Assembly: GCF_035917415.1 (NCBI RefSeq)
Contig: NZ_CP109073.1
Span: forward strand, 4,138,501-4,202,500
DNA length: 64,000 nt
From: Streptomyces sp. NBC_01803
GTDB lineage: Bacteria; Actinomycetota; Actinomycetes; Streptomycetales; Streptomycetaceae
Direction: 5' to 3'
Position 1 is the stretch's first letter; each line of letters starts with the position of its first letter. A program made the position numbers and the translations under genes. Positions 28,144-36,786 of this stretch are shown piece by piece. The notes beneath the pieces were generated by a model. That model did no database searches. It had not been told where the DNA came from and was given only the letters and a program-made list of their open reading frames with translations.

Positions 28144-29029
28144 CCGCATCCGGGTCGGCTCGGCGCCCGATTCCTGGGGTGTGTGGTTCGCGGACGACCC
28201 GGAGCAGGTGCCGTGGGACCGCTTCCTGGACGAGGTCGCCGAGGCCGGATACCCGTGGATAGAGCTCGGCCCCTACGGATATCTGCCGACCGACCCGGTC
28301 CGGCTCGCCGACGAGCTGGCCCGCCGGGCCCTGCGCGTCTCGGCGGGCACGGTCTTCACCGCCTTGCACCGCGGCCCCGCCGTCTGGCACGCCACCTGGG
28401 CGCACGTGCGCGAAGTCGCCGCGCTCACCCGGGCGATGGGCGCCGCGCACCTGGTGGTGATCCCCGAGTTCTGGCGCGACCCGGTGACCGGCGAGCGGAC
28501 CGACGACGAGCGCCTGAGCCCCGCCGCGTTCGCGGATCTGACGGCTGGCATGGAACGCCTCGGGCGGCGCGTGCGCGAGGAGTTCGGCCTGCGGATCGTC
28601 GTCCACCCGCACGCGGACACGCACATCGACGGAGAGGCGAGCGTGACCCGTTTCCTGGACGCCACCGACCCCGGCGCCGTCAGCCTCTGCCTGGACACCG
28701 GGCACTACGCCTACTGCGGCGGCGACAGCGTCCGGCTCATCGAGACCTACGGCGAACGCCTCGGCTATCTGCACCTCAAGCAGGTGGACCCGGCGGTCCT
28801 GGCCGAGGTGGTCGCCGAGGGGCTGCCGTTCGGCCCGGCCGTGCGGCGCGGCGTGATGACCGAGCCGCCCGCCGGGGTCCCGGCGCTGCCGCCCGTCCTG
28901 GCCGCCGCGCAGCGGCTGGGCGTGGATCTCTTCGCCATCGTCGAGCAGGACATGTACCCCTGCCCACCCGGCCGGCCGCTGCCCGTCGCCCGCCGCACCC
29001 GCCGCTTCCTGGCGGCGTGCGGGGCATGA
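28127..29029 (+). CDS. iolE: Inosose dehydratase-like TIM-barrel enzyme
   Basis: Likely dehydrates scyllo-inosose to the diketone used by IolD, needing a divalent metal. It is 300 residues of the AP-endonuclease-2-type xylose isomerase fold. Metal-ligand segments are [50 protein letters not shown] and [10 protein letters not shown]. IolE and IolI share this fold; the position before iolG and the absence of another candidate favour IolE. The start is GTG 28127 inside the ATPase gene. Confidence 0.85.
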   Translation: MTKALDRIRVGSAPDSWGVWFADDPEQVPWDRFLDEVAEAGYPWIELGPYGYLPTDPVRLADELARRALRVSAGTVFTALHRGPAVWHATWAHVREVAALTRAMGAAHLVVIPEFWRDPVTGERTDDERLSPAAFADLTAGMERLGRRVREEFGLRIVVHPHADTHIDGEASVTRFLDATDPGAVSLCLDTGHYAYCGGDSVRLIETYGERLGYLHLKQVDPAVLAEVVAEGLPFGPAVRRGVMTEPPAGVPALPPVLAAAQRLGVDLFAIVEQDMYPCPPGRPLPVARRTRRFLAACGA

Positions 29030-29057
29030 ACCCCCCGATGAAGCTGAGGAGTTCCGC

Positions 29058-30083
29058 ATGACGAACGACGCCAGGCCGCGGCTCGGCGTGGCCGTGATCG
29101 GCACCGGGATGATGGGCGCGGACCACGTGCGCCGCATCGACGAGGTGATCAGCGGCGCCCGGGTGGCCGCCGTCGCCGACATCGACGAGGGCCGCGCCAA
29201 GGACATGGCCGCCGGGATCGAGGGCTGCGGCGCCTACACCGACCCGGCCGAGGCCATGTCCGCGCCCGGCGTCGACGCGGTGCTGATCGCCTCCCCGGGA
29301 CCCGCCCACGAGGAGACGCTGCTCACCGCGTTGGCGCGCGATCTGCCGGTGCTGTGCGAGAAGCCGCTGACCACCGGCAGCGAGAGCGCGCTGCGCGTGC
29401 TGGAGGCCGAACTCCGCCTGGGCCACCGCCGCATACAGGTCGGCTACATGCGCCGCTACGACGCCGAGTACGTCCAGCTCAAGGTGCTGCTGGACAGCGG
29501 CGAGCTGGGCCGCCCGCTGATGCTGCACTGCCGGCACCGGAACCTGTCCGTGCACCGGTACTTCACGGACGAGATGCTGATCAACGACTCGGTCTCGCAC
29601 GAGTTCGACGCGGCGCGCTGGCTGCTCGGCCAGGAGATCACGGCCGTCCAGGTGCTGCGCCCGGTGCCGAGCGCGCACGCCCCGGCGGGGCTCGGTGACC
29701 CGCAGTTCGTCGTCTTCGAGACCGACGGGGGCTCGATCGTGGACGTGGAGATCTTCGTCAACAGTGGCTTCGGCTACCAGGTGCAGGCCGAGGCGGTGTG
29801 CGAGCGCGGCACCGCGCGGATCGGGGAGGCGCACGGGCTGATGACCAATACCGCCGGGCGGTGGGGCGGTGCGATCGCGCCCGACTTCCTCGCCCGGTTC
29901 GCCGCCGCCTACGACCGTGAGGTGCAGGCGTGGGTGGACGCGACGCGGCGCGGGTACGTCACCGGGCCCGGCGCCTGGGACGGTTACGCGGTCGCCGCCG
30001 CCTGCGAGGCCGGGATCGAGGCGCGGCGCACGGGCCGCCGGGTGCCCGTGCGGATGATCGATCGCCCTTCCTTCCCGTCCTGA
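29058..30083 (+). CDS. iolG: Inositol 2-dehydrogenase (Gfo/Idh/MocA family)
   Basis: Oxidises myo-inositol to scyllo-inosose with NAD, the first step of the pathway. It is 341 residues. The Rossmann motif GTGMMG is at 15-20, EKP with the catalytic Lys at 101-103, and DSVSH near 177-181 supplies the Asp and His of the active site. The C-terminal sheet domain is complete. ATG 29058 is 28 bp after the iolE stop, with GAGGAG upstream. The related family includes other sugar dehydrogenases, but the cluster makes inositol the likely substrate. Confidence 0.93.
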   Translation: MTNDARPRLGVAVIGTGMMGADHVRRIDEVISGARVAAVADIDEGRAKDMAAGIEGCGAYTDPAEAMSAPGVDAVLIASPGPAHEETLLTALARDLPVLCEKPLTTGSESALRVLEAELRLGHRRIQVGYMRRYDAEYVQLKVLLDSGELGRPLMLHCRHRNLSVHRYFTDEMLINDSVSHEFDAARWLLGQEITAVQVLRPVPSAHAPAGLGDPQFVVFETDGGSIVDVEIFVNSGFGYQVQAEAVCERGTARIGEAHGLMTNTAGRWGGAIAPDFLARFAAAYDREVQAWVDATRRGYVTGPGAWDGYAVAAACEAGIEARRTGRRVPVRMIDRPSFPS

Positions 30084-30136
30084 CAGTGGATGTCACCGGG
30101 TGGCGGTAGGCTCCGAACGTGGGGAAGGAGGACCCG

Positions 30137-30874
30137 GTGGATGTGGCGTTTCGCATCGACCGCACCAGCCCGGTGCCGCTGTACTTCCAGTTGTCCCAGC
30201 AGCTCGAAGCGGCTATCGAACACGGCAAGTTGCTCCCCGGCACCCTCCTGGGAAACGAGATAGAGCTCGCCGGCCGGCTGGGCCTGTCCCGCCCGACGGT
30301 CCGTCAGGCCATCCAGGCGCTGGTCGACAAGGGCCTGTTGGTGCGCCGCCGGGGCGTGGGCACCCAGGTCGTGCGCAGCCAGGTCCGGCGCCCTCTCGAA
30401 CTGAGCAGCCTCTACGAGGATTTGGAGGCCGCCGGCCAGCGGCCCGCCACCCGGGTCCTGGACTGTTCCGTCGTCCCGGCCCCCGCCGAGGTGGCCGCCG
30501 CCCTCGGCGTCCCGGAGGGCGCGGAGGTGCACCGCATCGAGCGCCTCCGGCTCACGCACAGCGACCCCATCGCCTACCTGCGGAACTTCCTGCCGCTGCG
30601 GATGCTGGAGCCGACCGCCGCCGAGCTCGAATCCACCGGGCTGTACCGGCTGATGCGCGCCTCCGGCACCACCCTGCACAGCGCCCGCCAGTCGATCGGC
30701 GCCCGCGCGGCCACCCGGGAGGAGGCGGAGCTGCTGACCGAGCCGAAGGGCGCGCCGCTGCTGAGCATGCAGCGCACCGCGTTCGACGACACGGGCCGGG
30801 CGGTCGAGTACGGTTCGCATCTCTACCGGGCCTCGCGCTATACGTTCGAGCTCCAGCTCCTGATCCGCCCGTAG
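30137..30874 (+). CDS. GntR-family (HutC/UTRA) regulator of the inositol cluster
   Basis: A 245-residue repressor type. The winged HTH (about 1-75) has VPLYFQLSQQLEAAIEHGKL and GLSRPTVRQAIQALVDKGLL. A UTRA ligand domain (about 90-240) has VHRIERLRLTHSDPIAYLRN. It probably senses inositol or an intermediate and represses both iol operons. GTG 30137 is chosen because AAGGAGGA lies just upstream; a GTG at 30119 precedes that ribosome site. A small palindrome TGACA-GTGGA-TGTCA (30081-30095) lies before it and could be autoregulatory. Confidence 0.9.
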   Translation: MDVAFRIDRTSPVPLYFQLSQQLEAAIEHGKLLPGTLLGNEIELAGRLGLSRPTVRQAIQALVDKGLLVRRRGVGTQVVRSQVRRPLELSSLYEDLEAAGQRPATRVLDCSVVPAPAEVAAALGVPEGAEVHRIERLRLTHSDPIAYLRNFLPLRMLEPTAAELESTGLYRLMRASGTTLHSARQSIGARAATREEAELLTEPKGAPLLSMQRTAFDDTGRAVEYGSHLYRASRYTFELQLLIRP

Positions 30875-31065
30875 CGGGCGTCTCCCGCCCCGCCGGCCCT
30901 TCCTCCCCCTCTCCGCTTCCCCCGTTCACGCTTCCCGATTTCCCCGTACGGCCGAGATTTCATGAACTGCCGAGAACGGCGCTTGACGGTTTCGTTACGC
31001 TTCGCCCGGTTCGGTTGACCGTCGGGAGGCCGGGGCGGCAGAGTCGTGAGCACGCGAAAGCGCAC

Positions 31066-31137
31066 GGCCGTGTGCCCGAGTGGTTCAGGGACTCGCCTGC
31101 AAAGCGAGTTACGCGGGTTCGATTCCCGCCACGGCCT
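31066..31137 (+). tRNA. tRNA-Cys (anticodon GCA)
   Basis: A complete cloverleaf of 72 nt. Acceptor GGCCGTG pairs with CACGGCC, the anticodon stem CTCGC/GCGAG encloses loop CTGCAAA with GCA, and the T arm is GCGGG-TTCGATT-CCCGC. The discriminator is T, the identity base of tRNA-Cys. The CCA end is not encoded. No integrase or duplicated 3' end was seen nearby. Confidence 0.96.
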
Positions 31138-31146
31138 CCCAGCACC

Positions 31147-32172
31147 TCAGTTGATGGGCTCGACGTTGGTCGTGGCCACCGCGCGGCGCAGGGTCCCGGC
31201 TATCCTGACCGGGTCGCCCACGGCCCAGACGTGGAAGAAGAACAGCCGCGGATCGTCCCGCAGGCCGTGGTTGTGCAGGGTCACCAGATTGATGCCGCCA
31301 CGCCGCAGGGCCACCAGCGCGTCCTGGACCTCGTCGCCGACCATCGCGAGGTCGCCGCTCAGCACGGCCCGGCCGCGGCCCGTGGGCTGGAAGATGAGGG
31401 CGGTGGTGGAGCCGAGGCCGGGCGGGAGGATCAGGTGGCCCTCCGTCATGGTCTCGCTCCGGATGAACGAGTACTTGTAGACCGTGTCGTCCTGGACGCC
31501 GCTGATGCCCATCGCGGCGTCCATGGCCTCGGTGTCCAGGTCGAGGTCGGGGCGGCCCGGTGGCGTCGGCGGCGGGGTGGTGGTGCGGTCGATGGCGGCG
31601 CGCAGGCCGCGGGCCATCTTCAGCGGGTCGTGACCGTGGGCGTGGACGTGGGTCCACCAGACGGCGGGGCTCTGCGTCAACAGGTGCTTGTGGATGGCGG
31701 TCTGCCCGACGCCGTGCTTGCGCAGCGCGTCGGTCACCGGCTGGAGCTCGTCCTCGGCGACCACCAGATCGCCCATCAGCATCGTGCTGCCGTCGGCATA
31801 GCGGACGAAGGACACGTGCGTGCCCAGGGCCAGTGCCGAGCTGATGCGGATGCCCTGCGAGACCACGTGCAGGTCGTCGCGGAGGAAGGGCGTGTGCCAG
31901 AGCATCTGGCGCCGCATGTCGCCCGGCCGACCCAGAATCTCCTGGACGTCCTGCCAGTCCGCCTCGGTCGTCGTCACCGGCTCGATCATCTCGCCCGGCT
32001 CCGGCTCCGGCTCCGGCTCGTGGGCGTGGCCGTGGTCCTGGGCGCCGGCGGTGGTCGCGCTCGCGCCCGCCACCGTCCCGGCCAGCAGGGGAGCCAGCGC
32101 GGCGGCGGCCATGATGCGGCGACGTGGCGTGCCCGTCGCGGTGAGGATGTTCCGCGCTCTGTCTCTGCTCAT
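31147..32172 (-). CDS. Secreted DUF1259 (double-domain) protein
   Basis: A 341-residue exported protein of unknown role. The N-terminus has a twin-arginine-like signal (RRRIMAAAALAPLLAGTVAG), then a Glu-Pro repeat linker. Two homologous DUF1259 units follow: the first with DLVVAEDELQPVTDALRKHG and WWTHVHAHGHDPLKMARGLR, the second with GDLAMVGDEVQDALVALRRG and TLHNHGLRDDPRLFFFHVW. The paired His residues suggest metal binding. ATG 32172 is supported by AGGGGAT upstream. It stands alone, convergent with the tRNA-Cys gene. Confidence 0.88.
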   Translation of the reverse strand: MSRDRARNILTATGTPRRRIMAAAALAPLLAGTVAGASATTAGAQDHGHAHEPEPEPEPGEMIEPVTTTEADWQDVQEILGRPGDMRRQMLWHTPFLRDDLHVVSQGIRISSALALGTHVSFVRYADGSTMLMGDLVVAEDELQPVTDALRKHGVGQTAIHKHLLTQSPAVWWTHVHAHGHDPLKMARGLRAAIDRTTTPPPTPPGRPDLDLDTEAMDAAMGISGVQDDTVYKYSFIRSETMTEGHLILPPGLGSTTALIFQPTGRGRAVLSGDLAMVGDEVQDALVALRRGGINLVTLHNHGLRDDPRLFFFHVWAVGDPVRIAGTLRRAVATTNVEPIN

Positions 32173-32237
32173 CTTCTGCGATCCCCTCGGGTGAAAGTGG
32201 CTTGACAGTGATACCGGAGGGATGAGGGAAGGCACGT

Positions 32238-32265
32238 CCGGATGCCGGATGCCGGATGCCGGATG
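32238..32265. repeat. CCGGATG heptamer array
   Basis: Four perfect CCGGATG copies lie just upstream of the DUF1259 gene, followed by CCGGG variants. Confidence 0.9.
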
Positions 32266-32932
32266 CCGGGCGCCGGGTGTCGGGCGCCCGCCCTCGGATC
32301 AATACGCCTGAGTACCCATCCTCGTCACCGGATTCGGCGTGAGCGGCTCTTCCCGGCGGTGATGACGTCTCCGCACGGTGAAGAAGTGATTTTCCCGTCG
32401 GCGCCCGCGCGGGTATTGCGGGCGCGTCGACGGCAGCCATGACGGAACACCCCGTTCCCCCCTTCCCGCACCCACGTCCGGTCGACGGTGGTACGGCCCC
32501 CGGCCCCTGGCCCGCGCGTGAGAGTGCGGACCTAGTGGGTGATTACCCCCTTTGCCGTGCCTTCGCTCGTGTGCTTTCGGCCAAACGCCTGTGCGTACGG
32601 TGTGCGTGGTCGGCGCCGGAGGGGGTGTCGTCCTGGGCGCCACGTATCGCGGGGGTGAAGAAGGCGCGTCACTTTGCCCCGGGCATGCGAGAGGGTGCCG
32701 CCCGGGCCACGTTTTCCCGGAGGTGCCCGGGATTCCTCCGGATTCCTCCGGGATTCCCTCCGGTCGCCGGATGGCTCGAACGCGGCAGCGCGTTTCCGGT
32801 TTCCGGGGCGGCGCGGGCGACGCCCTTTTCCGATACGCGCCCCCGGGCGCCGCTGTCGGCCTCGCGCGCCACGATTCACGCCCTGATACGCCTGGCATAT
32901 TCAGGGCGAAGCTGAATTGTTATCTACGGTCA
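32266..32932. other. Long intergenic stretch without a clear gene
   Basis: About 670 bp between the DUF1259 gene and the cis-prenyltransferase. Short open frames exist on both strands but lack the strong GC third-position signal. Direct repeats of GGATTCCTCCG occur near 32728-32762. An inverted repeat TTCAG-N7-CTGAA (about 32900-32916) and TTATCT further on suggest the promoter of the downstream pair. Confidence 0.5.
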
Positions 32933-32949
32933 GAAAGGAGTCTCCTTTC
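32933..32949 (+). promoter_or_regulatory. Palindrome covering the ribosome site of the cis-prenyltransferase
   Basis: GAAAGGAG-T-CTCCTTTC is a perfect 8+8 inverted repeat ending one base before the ATG at 32951. As RNA it could fold as a 6-bp stem with a 5-nt loop that hides the AAGGAG ribosome site, which suggests translational control. Confidence 0.55.
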
Positions 32950-32950
32950 C

Positions 32951-33754
32951 ATGGACGTCACATCGTCGCGCGCCCTTCCCGGGCACCGTCCCGGTCCGCG
33001 CCCCTCCGGTGATCGGCCCCCTCGGCTGCCCGCCGACCGGGTGCCCCGGCACGTCGCGATCATCATGGACGGCAACGGCCGCTGGGCCACCGACCGCGGA
33101 CTGCCCCGCACCGACGGGCACGAGGCCGGGGCACGCTCGGGGTGGGAAGTCGTGCACGGCGCGATCGAGGCGGGCGTGACGCATCTGTCGCTCTACGCCT
33201 TCTCGACGGAGAACTGGGGACGGCCGCAGGTCGAGGTCCGGCACATCTTCTCGGCCCTGGCGCGCCGCGTGCTGGCGGCGGCGCGCCAGCGCGAGCTGGA
33301 GGAGATGGGCGTCCGCGTGCGGTGGGCCGGGCGGCGTTCCCGCGTTCCCGGCTATGTCGCCGACGCGCTGGGGCGCCTGGAGGACCGGACGCGGAACAAC
33401 ACCGTTCTCACCCTGACCGTGTGCGTGGACTACGGTGGCCGCTCCGAGATCACCGAGGCCGCCGCGGCGCTGGCCAAGGACGTCTACCACGGGCGCGTGG
33501 CGGCCGAGAGCATCGACGAACAGTGCTTCGCCCGCTACCTCAGCGTTCCCGAACTGCCCGACGTGGACCTGCTCATCCGCACCGCCGGCGAGCTGCGCGT
33601 CTCCAACTTCTTTCCCTGGCAGGCCACCTACGCCGAGCTGGTCTTCCTGGACACGCTCTGGCCGGACATCGACCGACGCGATCTGTGGCGGGCCGTCGAG
33701 ATCTACGCGGCCCGCACTCGTACGCACGGTCGGCTGCCCGGCGCGTCCGCATGA
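32951..33754 (+). CDS. Cis-prenyltransferase (UppS-like isoprenyl diphosphate synthase)
   Basis: A 267-residue enzyme that adds isopentenyl diphosphate units in Z configuration. Motif I is HVAIIMDGNGRWA with catalytic Asp40. RTDGHEAGARS follows, then LYAFSTENWGRP, and motif V RTAGELRVSNFFPWQATYAE with Arg210, Arg216 and Ser218. The 30-residue Pro/Arg-rich N-terminus is longer than in housekeeping UppS. Its stop overlaps the start of a squalene/phytoene synthase-like gene, which points to a specialised terpenoid rather than cell-wall lipid. The chain length made cannot be told. Confidence 0.9.
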   Translation: MDVTSSRALPGHRPGPRPSGDRPPRLPADRVPRHVAIIMDGNGRWATDRGLPRTDGHEAGARSGWEVVHGAIEAGVTHLSLYAFSTENWGRPQVEVRHIFSALARRVLAAARQRELEEMGVRVRWAGRRSRVPGYVADALGRLEDRTRNNTVLTLTVCVDYGGRSEITEAAAALAKDVYHGRVAAESIDEQCFARYLSVPELPDVDLLIRTAGELRVSNFFPWQATYAELVFLDTLWPDIDRRDLWRAVEIYAARTRTHGRLPGASA

Positions 33755-34638
33755 GGTTCGACGGGTGCTGGTCACCGCTCGGGGCCGGCATCGACGACCC
33801 GGCCCTGCGCGCCTCGTACGCCTACTGCCGGCAGATGACGCTGGCCAGGGAGGGCGCCTTGTTCGGCGCCGGCGCCGGCTGCGTGCCCAGCGAGCGCCGC
33901 CCGCACCTGTGGGCGTGGGTCCAGGCGGTCGTCCACCCCGACGACCTCTTGGACACCGACGGCCCGACCGCCGTCCGCCGCGCGGATTTCGACGCCTGGG
34001 CCGGGCTGGTGCGCGACGCCGTCGCCCGGGGCGAGACGCCCGACCCGGTCGCCCGTGCCTGGCTGCACACCATGCGGTCCTGCGGCATCGATCCGGCCGG
34101 CTATCTGGCCTGGCTGGCCGCGCTGCGCGCCGACCTCACCACGACGGGCTACGCCACCTACGCCGACCTGGAACGCTATGTCGCGGACGTGGCCGTCCCG
34201 TTCACCGACTGGCTGCTGCGGGTCCTGGACCTCCCCGCCGACCGCCTGCGGGAGCACTGCGCGCTGCTCGCGCGGGCCCAGCAACTGACCAACTTCATCC
34301 GTGACACCGGGGACGACGCCCGTCGGCTGGGCCGCGTCTATCTGCCCGGCGAAGACCTGGACCGTTTCGGCGTCACCCCCGCCGACCTGTGCCGCTCCCG
34401 GGCGACACCGGCCGTGCGCGCCCTGATCCATTTCGAGACGGAACGCGCCCACCCCCTGTGGACGGAGTGCCGCGCGGCACTCCCGGCGCTGCCGTTCCGG
34501 ATCCAGGTGGTGTGGACGATGGGCATCACGTACTACGAGGAGATCCTGCGCGCGATCGCGCGCCACGACTACGACGTCCTGGCGGCCACGCGCCGGGGCC
34601 CCACCCCGGTGTGGCCGGCGGCGACACGGCAAGCCTGA
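33751..34638 (+). CDS. Divergent squalene/phytoene synthase-family protein
   Basis: A 295-residue all-alpha trans-isoprenyl diphosphate enzyme of the SQS/PSY class. The first Asp motif is PDDLLDTD (64-70) and the second is RAQQLTNFIRDTGDDARR (185-189), with LGRVYLPGEDLDRFGV after it. The N-terminus ASYAYCRQMTLAREGALF is only loosely like the family. The second motif has Asp where Glu is usual. The ATG overlaps the cis-prenyltransferase stop (ATGA). The pair may make and join, or transfer, a Z-prenyl diphosphate; the product is unknown. Confidence 0.85.
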   Translation: MRFDGCWSPLGAGIDDPALRASYAYCRQMTLAREGALFGAGAGCVPSERRPHLWAWVQAVVHPDDLLDTDGPTAVRRADFDAWAGLVRDAVARGETPDPVARAWLHTMRSCGIDPAGYLAWLAALRADLTTTGYATYADLERYVADVAVPFTDWLLRVLDLPADRLREHCALLARAQQLTNFIRDTGDDARRLGRVYLPGEDLDRFGVTPADLCRSRATPAVRALIHFETERAHPLWTECRAALPALPFRIQVVWTMGITYYEEILRAIARHDYDVLAATRRGPTPVWPAATRQA

Positions 34639-34715
34639 CAGAAATGCCGGGTGTTCCCGGTCGCATGGGCGCGGGACCACCATGGGGACGGATTTCGAGG
34701 CGGCGGAGATGACCT

Positions 34716-34790
34716 CGCCGTGGTGTGCCGGTGGGGGGCGACAAAGCCGGGCAGCGCCATCCGGCCGGTCGCGTCGATCAGCGGATCAGC
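34716..34790 (-). pseudogene. Remnant of an amidohydrolase gene
   Basis: In the 290-bp gap before marR, the minus strand encodes LIDATGRMALPGFVAPHRHT (34781 to about 34722). This is the N-terminal metal-site signature of amidohydrolases, with Ala where Asp is usual before PHRH. No start or remaining body is present, so it is a gene fragment left by deletion. Confidence 0.5.
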
Positions 34791-34887
34791 GGATCGTGGC
34801 CGGGGCGGGCGGGCGGTGGGCTCGGTGTCGATGAGCGGGGCGTCACGGAGGAGAAGGCCCTCGGGAGCAACTTAGTTCACTTGAAAG

Positions 34888-34899
34888 CTTTTCTAAAAG
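34888..34899. promoter_or_regulatory. Candidate MarR operator
   Basis: CTTTT-CT-AAAAG is a perfect palindrome in an AT-rich island, 30 bp upstream of the marR start. Its position suits autorepression. Confidence 0.5.
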
Positions 34900-34928
34900 G
34901 TAATTGCCGGTGGCTTACCCTGTCGGAC

Positions 34929-35411
34929 GTGAAGGATCTGGTGGACGAGCTGATCGCGGCCTGGCGGGCCGAATTGCCGGACGTGCTGGGCCCGGCGGCG
35001 GAGCTCATCAAGCGGGTGACCGTGCTGGCCGGGGAGCTGGCCGCCGCCACCCGAAGCGTGCTGCCGGAATTCGGGCTCACTCCGGCCGAGTTCGACGTGC
35101 TGGTGGCGTTGCGCAGGTCCGGCGCGCCCTACCGGCTGCGGCCGAGCGAGCTGAGCAGTGCCCTCCTGCTCTCCACCGGAGGCACGAGCAACATCGTCAA
35201 CCGCCTCACCGCGCGCGCTCTCGTCCGGCGCGAGGCCGATCCGGCCGACGGGCGCGGCACCCGCATCCGGCTCACCGCCGAGGGAAGACGGTTGGCCGAG
35301 GCCGCCGTCAGGGCGAACTCGGCCGCTCACGAGAAGCTCTTCGCCGATCTGCCACCCGAGCTCGTACGGACGGCCACCCAGGCGCTACGGGATGTCTCCG
35401 CCCCGAGGTGA
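34929..35411 (+). CDS. MarR-family transcriptional regulator
   Basis: A 160-residue winged-helix dimer. The core is FGLTPAEFDVLVALRRSGAP, LRPSELSSALLLSTGGTSNI, VNRLTARALVRREADPADGR and GTRIRLTAEGRRLAEAA. GTG 34929 begins the N-terminal helix; no ribosome site is visible, so it may be leaderless, with a TTACCC -10 box near 34914. The last 27 bp overlap the convergent GntR gene. The target gene is unknown; the amidohydrolase remnant upstream could have been its former neighbour. Confidence 0.88.
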   Translation: MKDLVDELIAAWRAELPDVLGPAAELIKRVTVLAGELAAATRSVLPEFGLTPAEFDVLVALRRSGAPYRLRPSELSSALLLSTGGTSNIVNRLTARALVRREADPADGRGTRIRLTAEGRRLAEAAVRANSAAHEKLFADLPPELVRTATQALRDVSAPR

Positions 35412-36200
35412 CGATGGGCCGAAGTCGTAGCGCAGCTCGTAGAGATGACCCGCCTTCGCCAGGATCGACGCCTCGATCGCGACATCGCCGTCGCTGTAGA
35501 CCACGCGCAGCGTCCGCAGCACCGGCAGCTCGCCCGGCAGGCGCAGCAGCGCGTACTGCTCCTGGGTCGGAATCCGGGCCGAGACCCGGTCCACGCTCAG
35601 CCGGGGCGGATAGCCGAGCTCGGCCAGCAGCGTCGGGGTGCCGCCCCTGATTCTCCGGTGCTCCGTCAGCGCGGTGTCCCGCACGATCTCCAACGGGTAG
35701 TAGGACTTGACCAGTTCGACCGGCTCCTCGTCCAGCAGCAGCACCTGGCTGCGCAGCAGCGCCCGGCCGCCCGCCGGGAGCCGCAGGGCCGCCGCCGCGT
35801 CCGCGGGCGGTGTCGTCTCGCGCACCTCCAGCAGCTCGCCGGTCGCCCGCAGACCCAGCTTCTCCGCCTCGGCCAGCCAGCGGTACGGCTCCCCGGTCGC
35901 CACCGGGGCCATGTACGCGGCGGGTCGCATGGTGCGCTGCCGGTGCTCGCGCACGGTGACGCCCGCGCCGGCCCGGCCGACGACCAGGCGCTCCTCCTTC
36001 AGCAGCGCGAGGGCCTTCTGTACCGTCGCGTTCGACGCGCCGAAGCGGCTGGTCAACTGGGCGGTGGAGGGCAGGTTGGCGCCCGGGGCCAGGTCCCCGC
36101 TCATGATCTCGTCGCGCAGGTCGGCGGCGATGCGCTCGTGCAGCGAGCGGGGGTCGGCGGCGTCCGCCTCGACGCGTGGGGTTGTCCTGGGCAAGGTCAT
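35385..36200 (-). CDS. GntR-family regulator with UTRA domain
   Basis: A 271-residue regulator. The HTH (about 20-90) has SLHERIAADLRDEIMSGDL, GANLPSTAQLTSRFGASNAT and VQKALALLKEERLVVGRAGA. The UTRA domain (about 110-260) has LLLDEEPVELVKSYYPLEIV and LSVDRVSARIPTQEQYALL. ATG 36200 overlaps the stop of the upstream UTRA-only gene (ATGA), so the two proteins are made together and may form a heteromer. It is convergent with marR. Confidence 0.9.
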   Translation of the reverse strand: MTLPRTTPRVEADAADPRSLHERIAADLRDEIMSGDLAPGANLPSTAQLTSRFGASNATVQKALALLKEERLVVGRAGAGVTVREHRQRTMRPAAYMAPVATGEPYRWLAEAEKLGLRATGELLEVRETTPPADAAAALRLPAGGRALLRSQVLLLDEEPVELVKSYYPLEIVRDTALTEHRRIRGGTPTLLAELGYPPRLSVDRVSARIPTQEQYALLRLPGELPVLRTLRVVYSDGDVAIEASILAKAGHLYELRYDFGPSSPRGGDIP

Positions 36201-36736
36201 CCAATCCGGAGTTCGTAACGAAGCCGCTGGCGCCCCGCGGGCATGGTCATCTTGTCCACCTGGATCGGGACCCCCGCGCCGTCCAGCGTGAGCCGCGTCA
36301 GCCGTAACGCCGGCTCTCCCGGGCCGGCGCGCAGCAGCCCGCGTTCCTCCTCGCTCGGCATCCCGGCCGTCACGTCCTCGCGCACCAGAGCGCCCACGTG
36401 GCCGAGTGCGGCGAGCAGCGTCACGGCGCCGCCGGGAATCCTCGCCGTGCCGGCCAGGCGGGTGCCGACGGCGATGTGCGCCGGATAGTACGTATCCGTC
36501 AATTCCCAGGGCAAGTCGTCCAGATACATGATCCGGCGGCGCACGACGACCGGCTGCCCTCCGGCGGTGTCCAGCAGCGCGGCGACATCCGGCGGCGCCG
36601 GGATCTCCCCGGCATGCACGACGCGCTGTCGTCCGCGCCGTCCGCGCGCCGCTGTCTCCTCGCTCCAGGCGTCGCGCCCGCCCTCCTCCCGGGGAGTCAG
36701 GTACGGCGCGGAGGTGTTGACCCAATCGCTGCTGCT
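36197..36736 (-). CDS. UTRA-domain protein without a DNA-binding domain
   Basis: A 179-residue ligand-binding UTRA domain: VVVRRRIMYLDDLPWELTDT, YYPAHIAVGTRLAGTARIPG, GHVGALVREDVTAGMPSEEE and LRLTRLTLDGAGVPIQVDKM. No helix-turn-helix precedes it. It begins SSSDWVNTSAPYLTP, a start seen in streptomycete homologues (recalled). GTG 36736 follows GGGAGG. Codon 144 is TTA (36305-36307), read by the bldA tRNA, so full translation should be delayed to development. It is coupled to the complete GntR gene downstream and faces the kinase-fold/TPR gene. Confidence 0.85.
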   Translation of the reverse strand, partial: SSSDWVNTSAPYLTPREEGGRDAWSEETAARGRRGRQRVVHAGEIPAPPDVAALLDTAGGQPVVVRRRIMYLDDLPWELTDTYYPAHIAVGTRLAGTARIPGGAVTLLAALGHVGALVREDVTAGMPSEEERGLLRAGPGEPALRLTRLTLDGAGVPIQVDKMTMPAGRQRLRYELRIG

Positions 36737-36786
36737 CACGGCGTCCTCCCGCATGGCTGGCACGCTGGTGCGTCTCTGCCTCATAC

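Noticed and set aside
31066..31137. tRNA-Cys as an integration site
   Set aside because: No integrase, no repeated 3' tRNA end and no island-like composition on either side.
32439..32915. Plus-strand frame in the long gap before the cis-prenyltransferase
   Set aside because: Its codon third positions are mixed and no motif is visible; it is more likely leader or promoter DNA.
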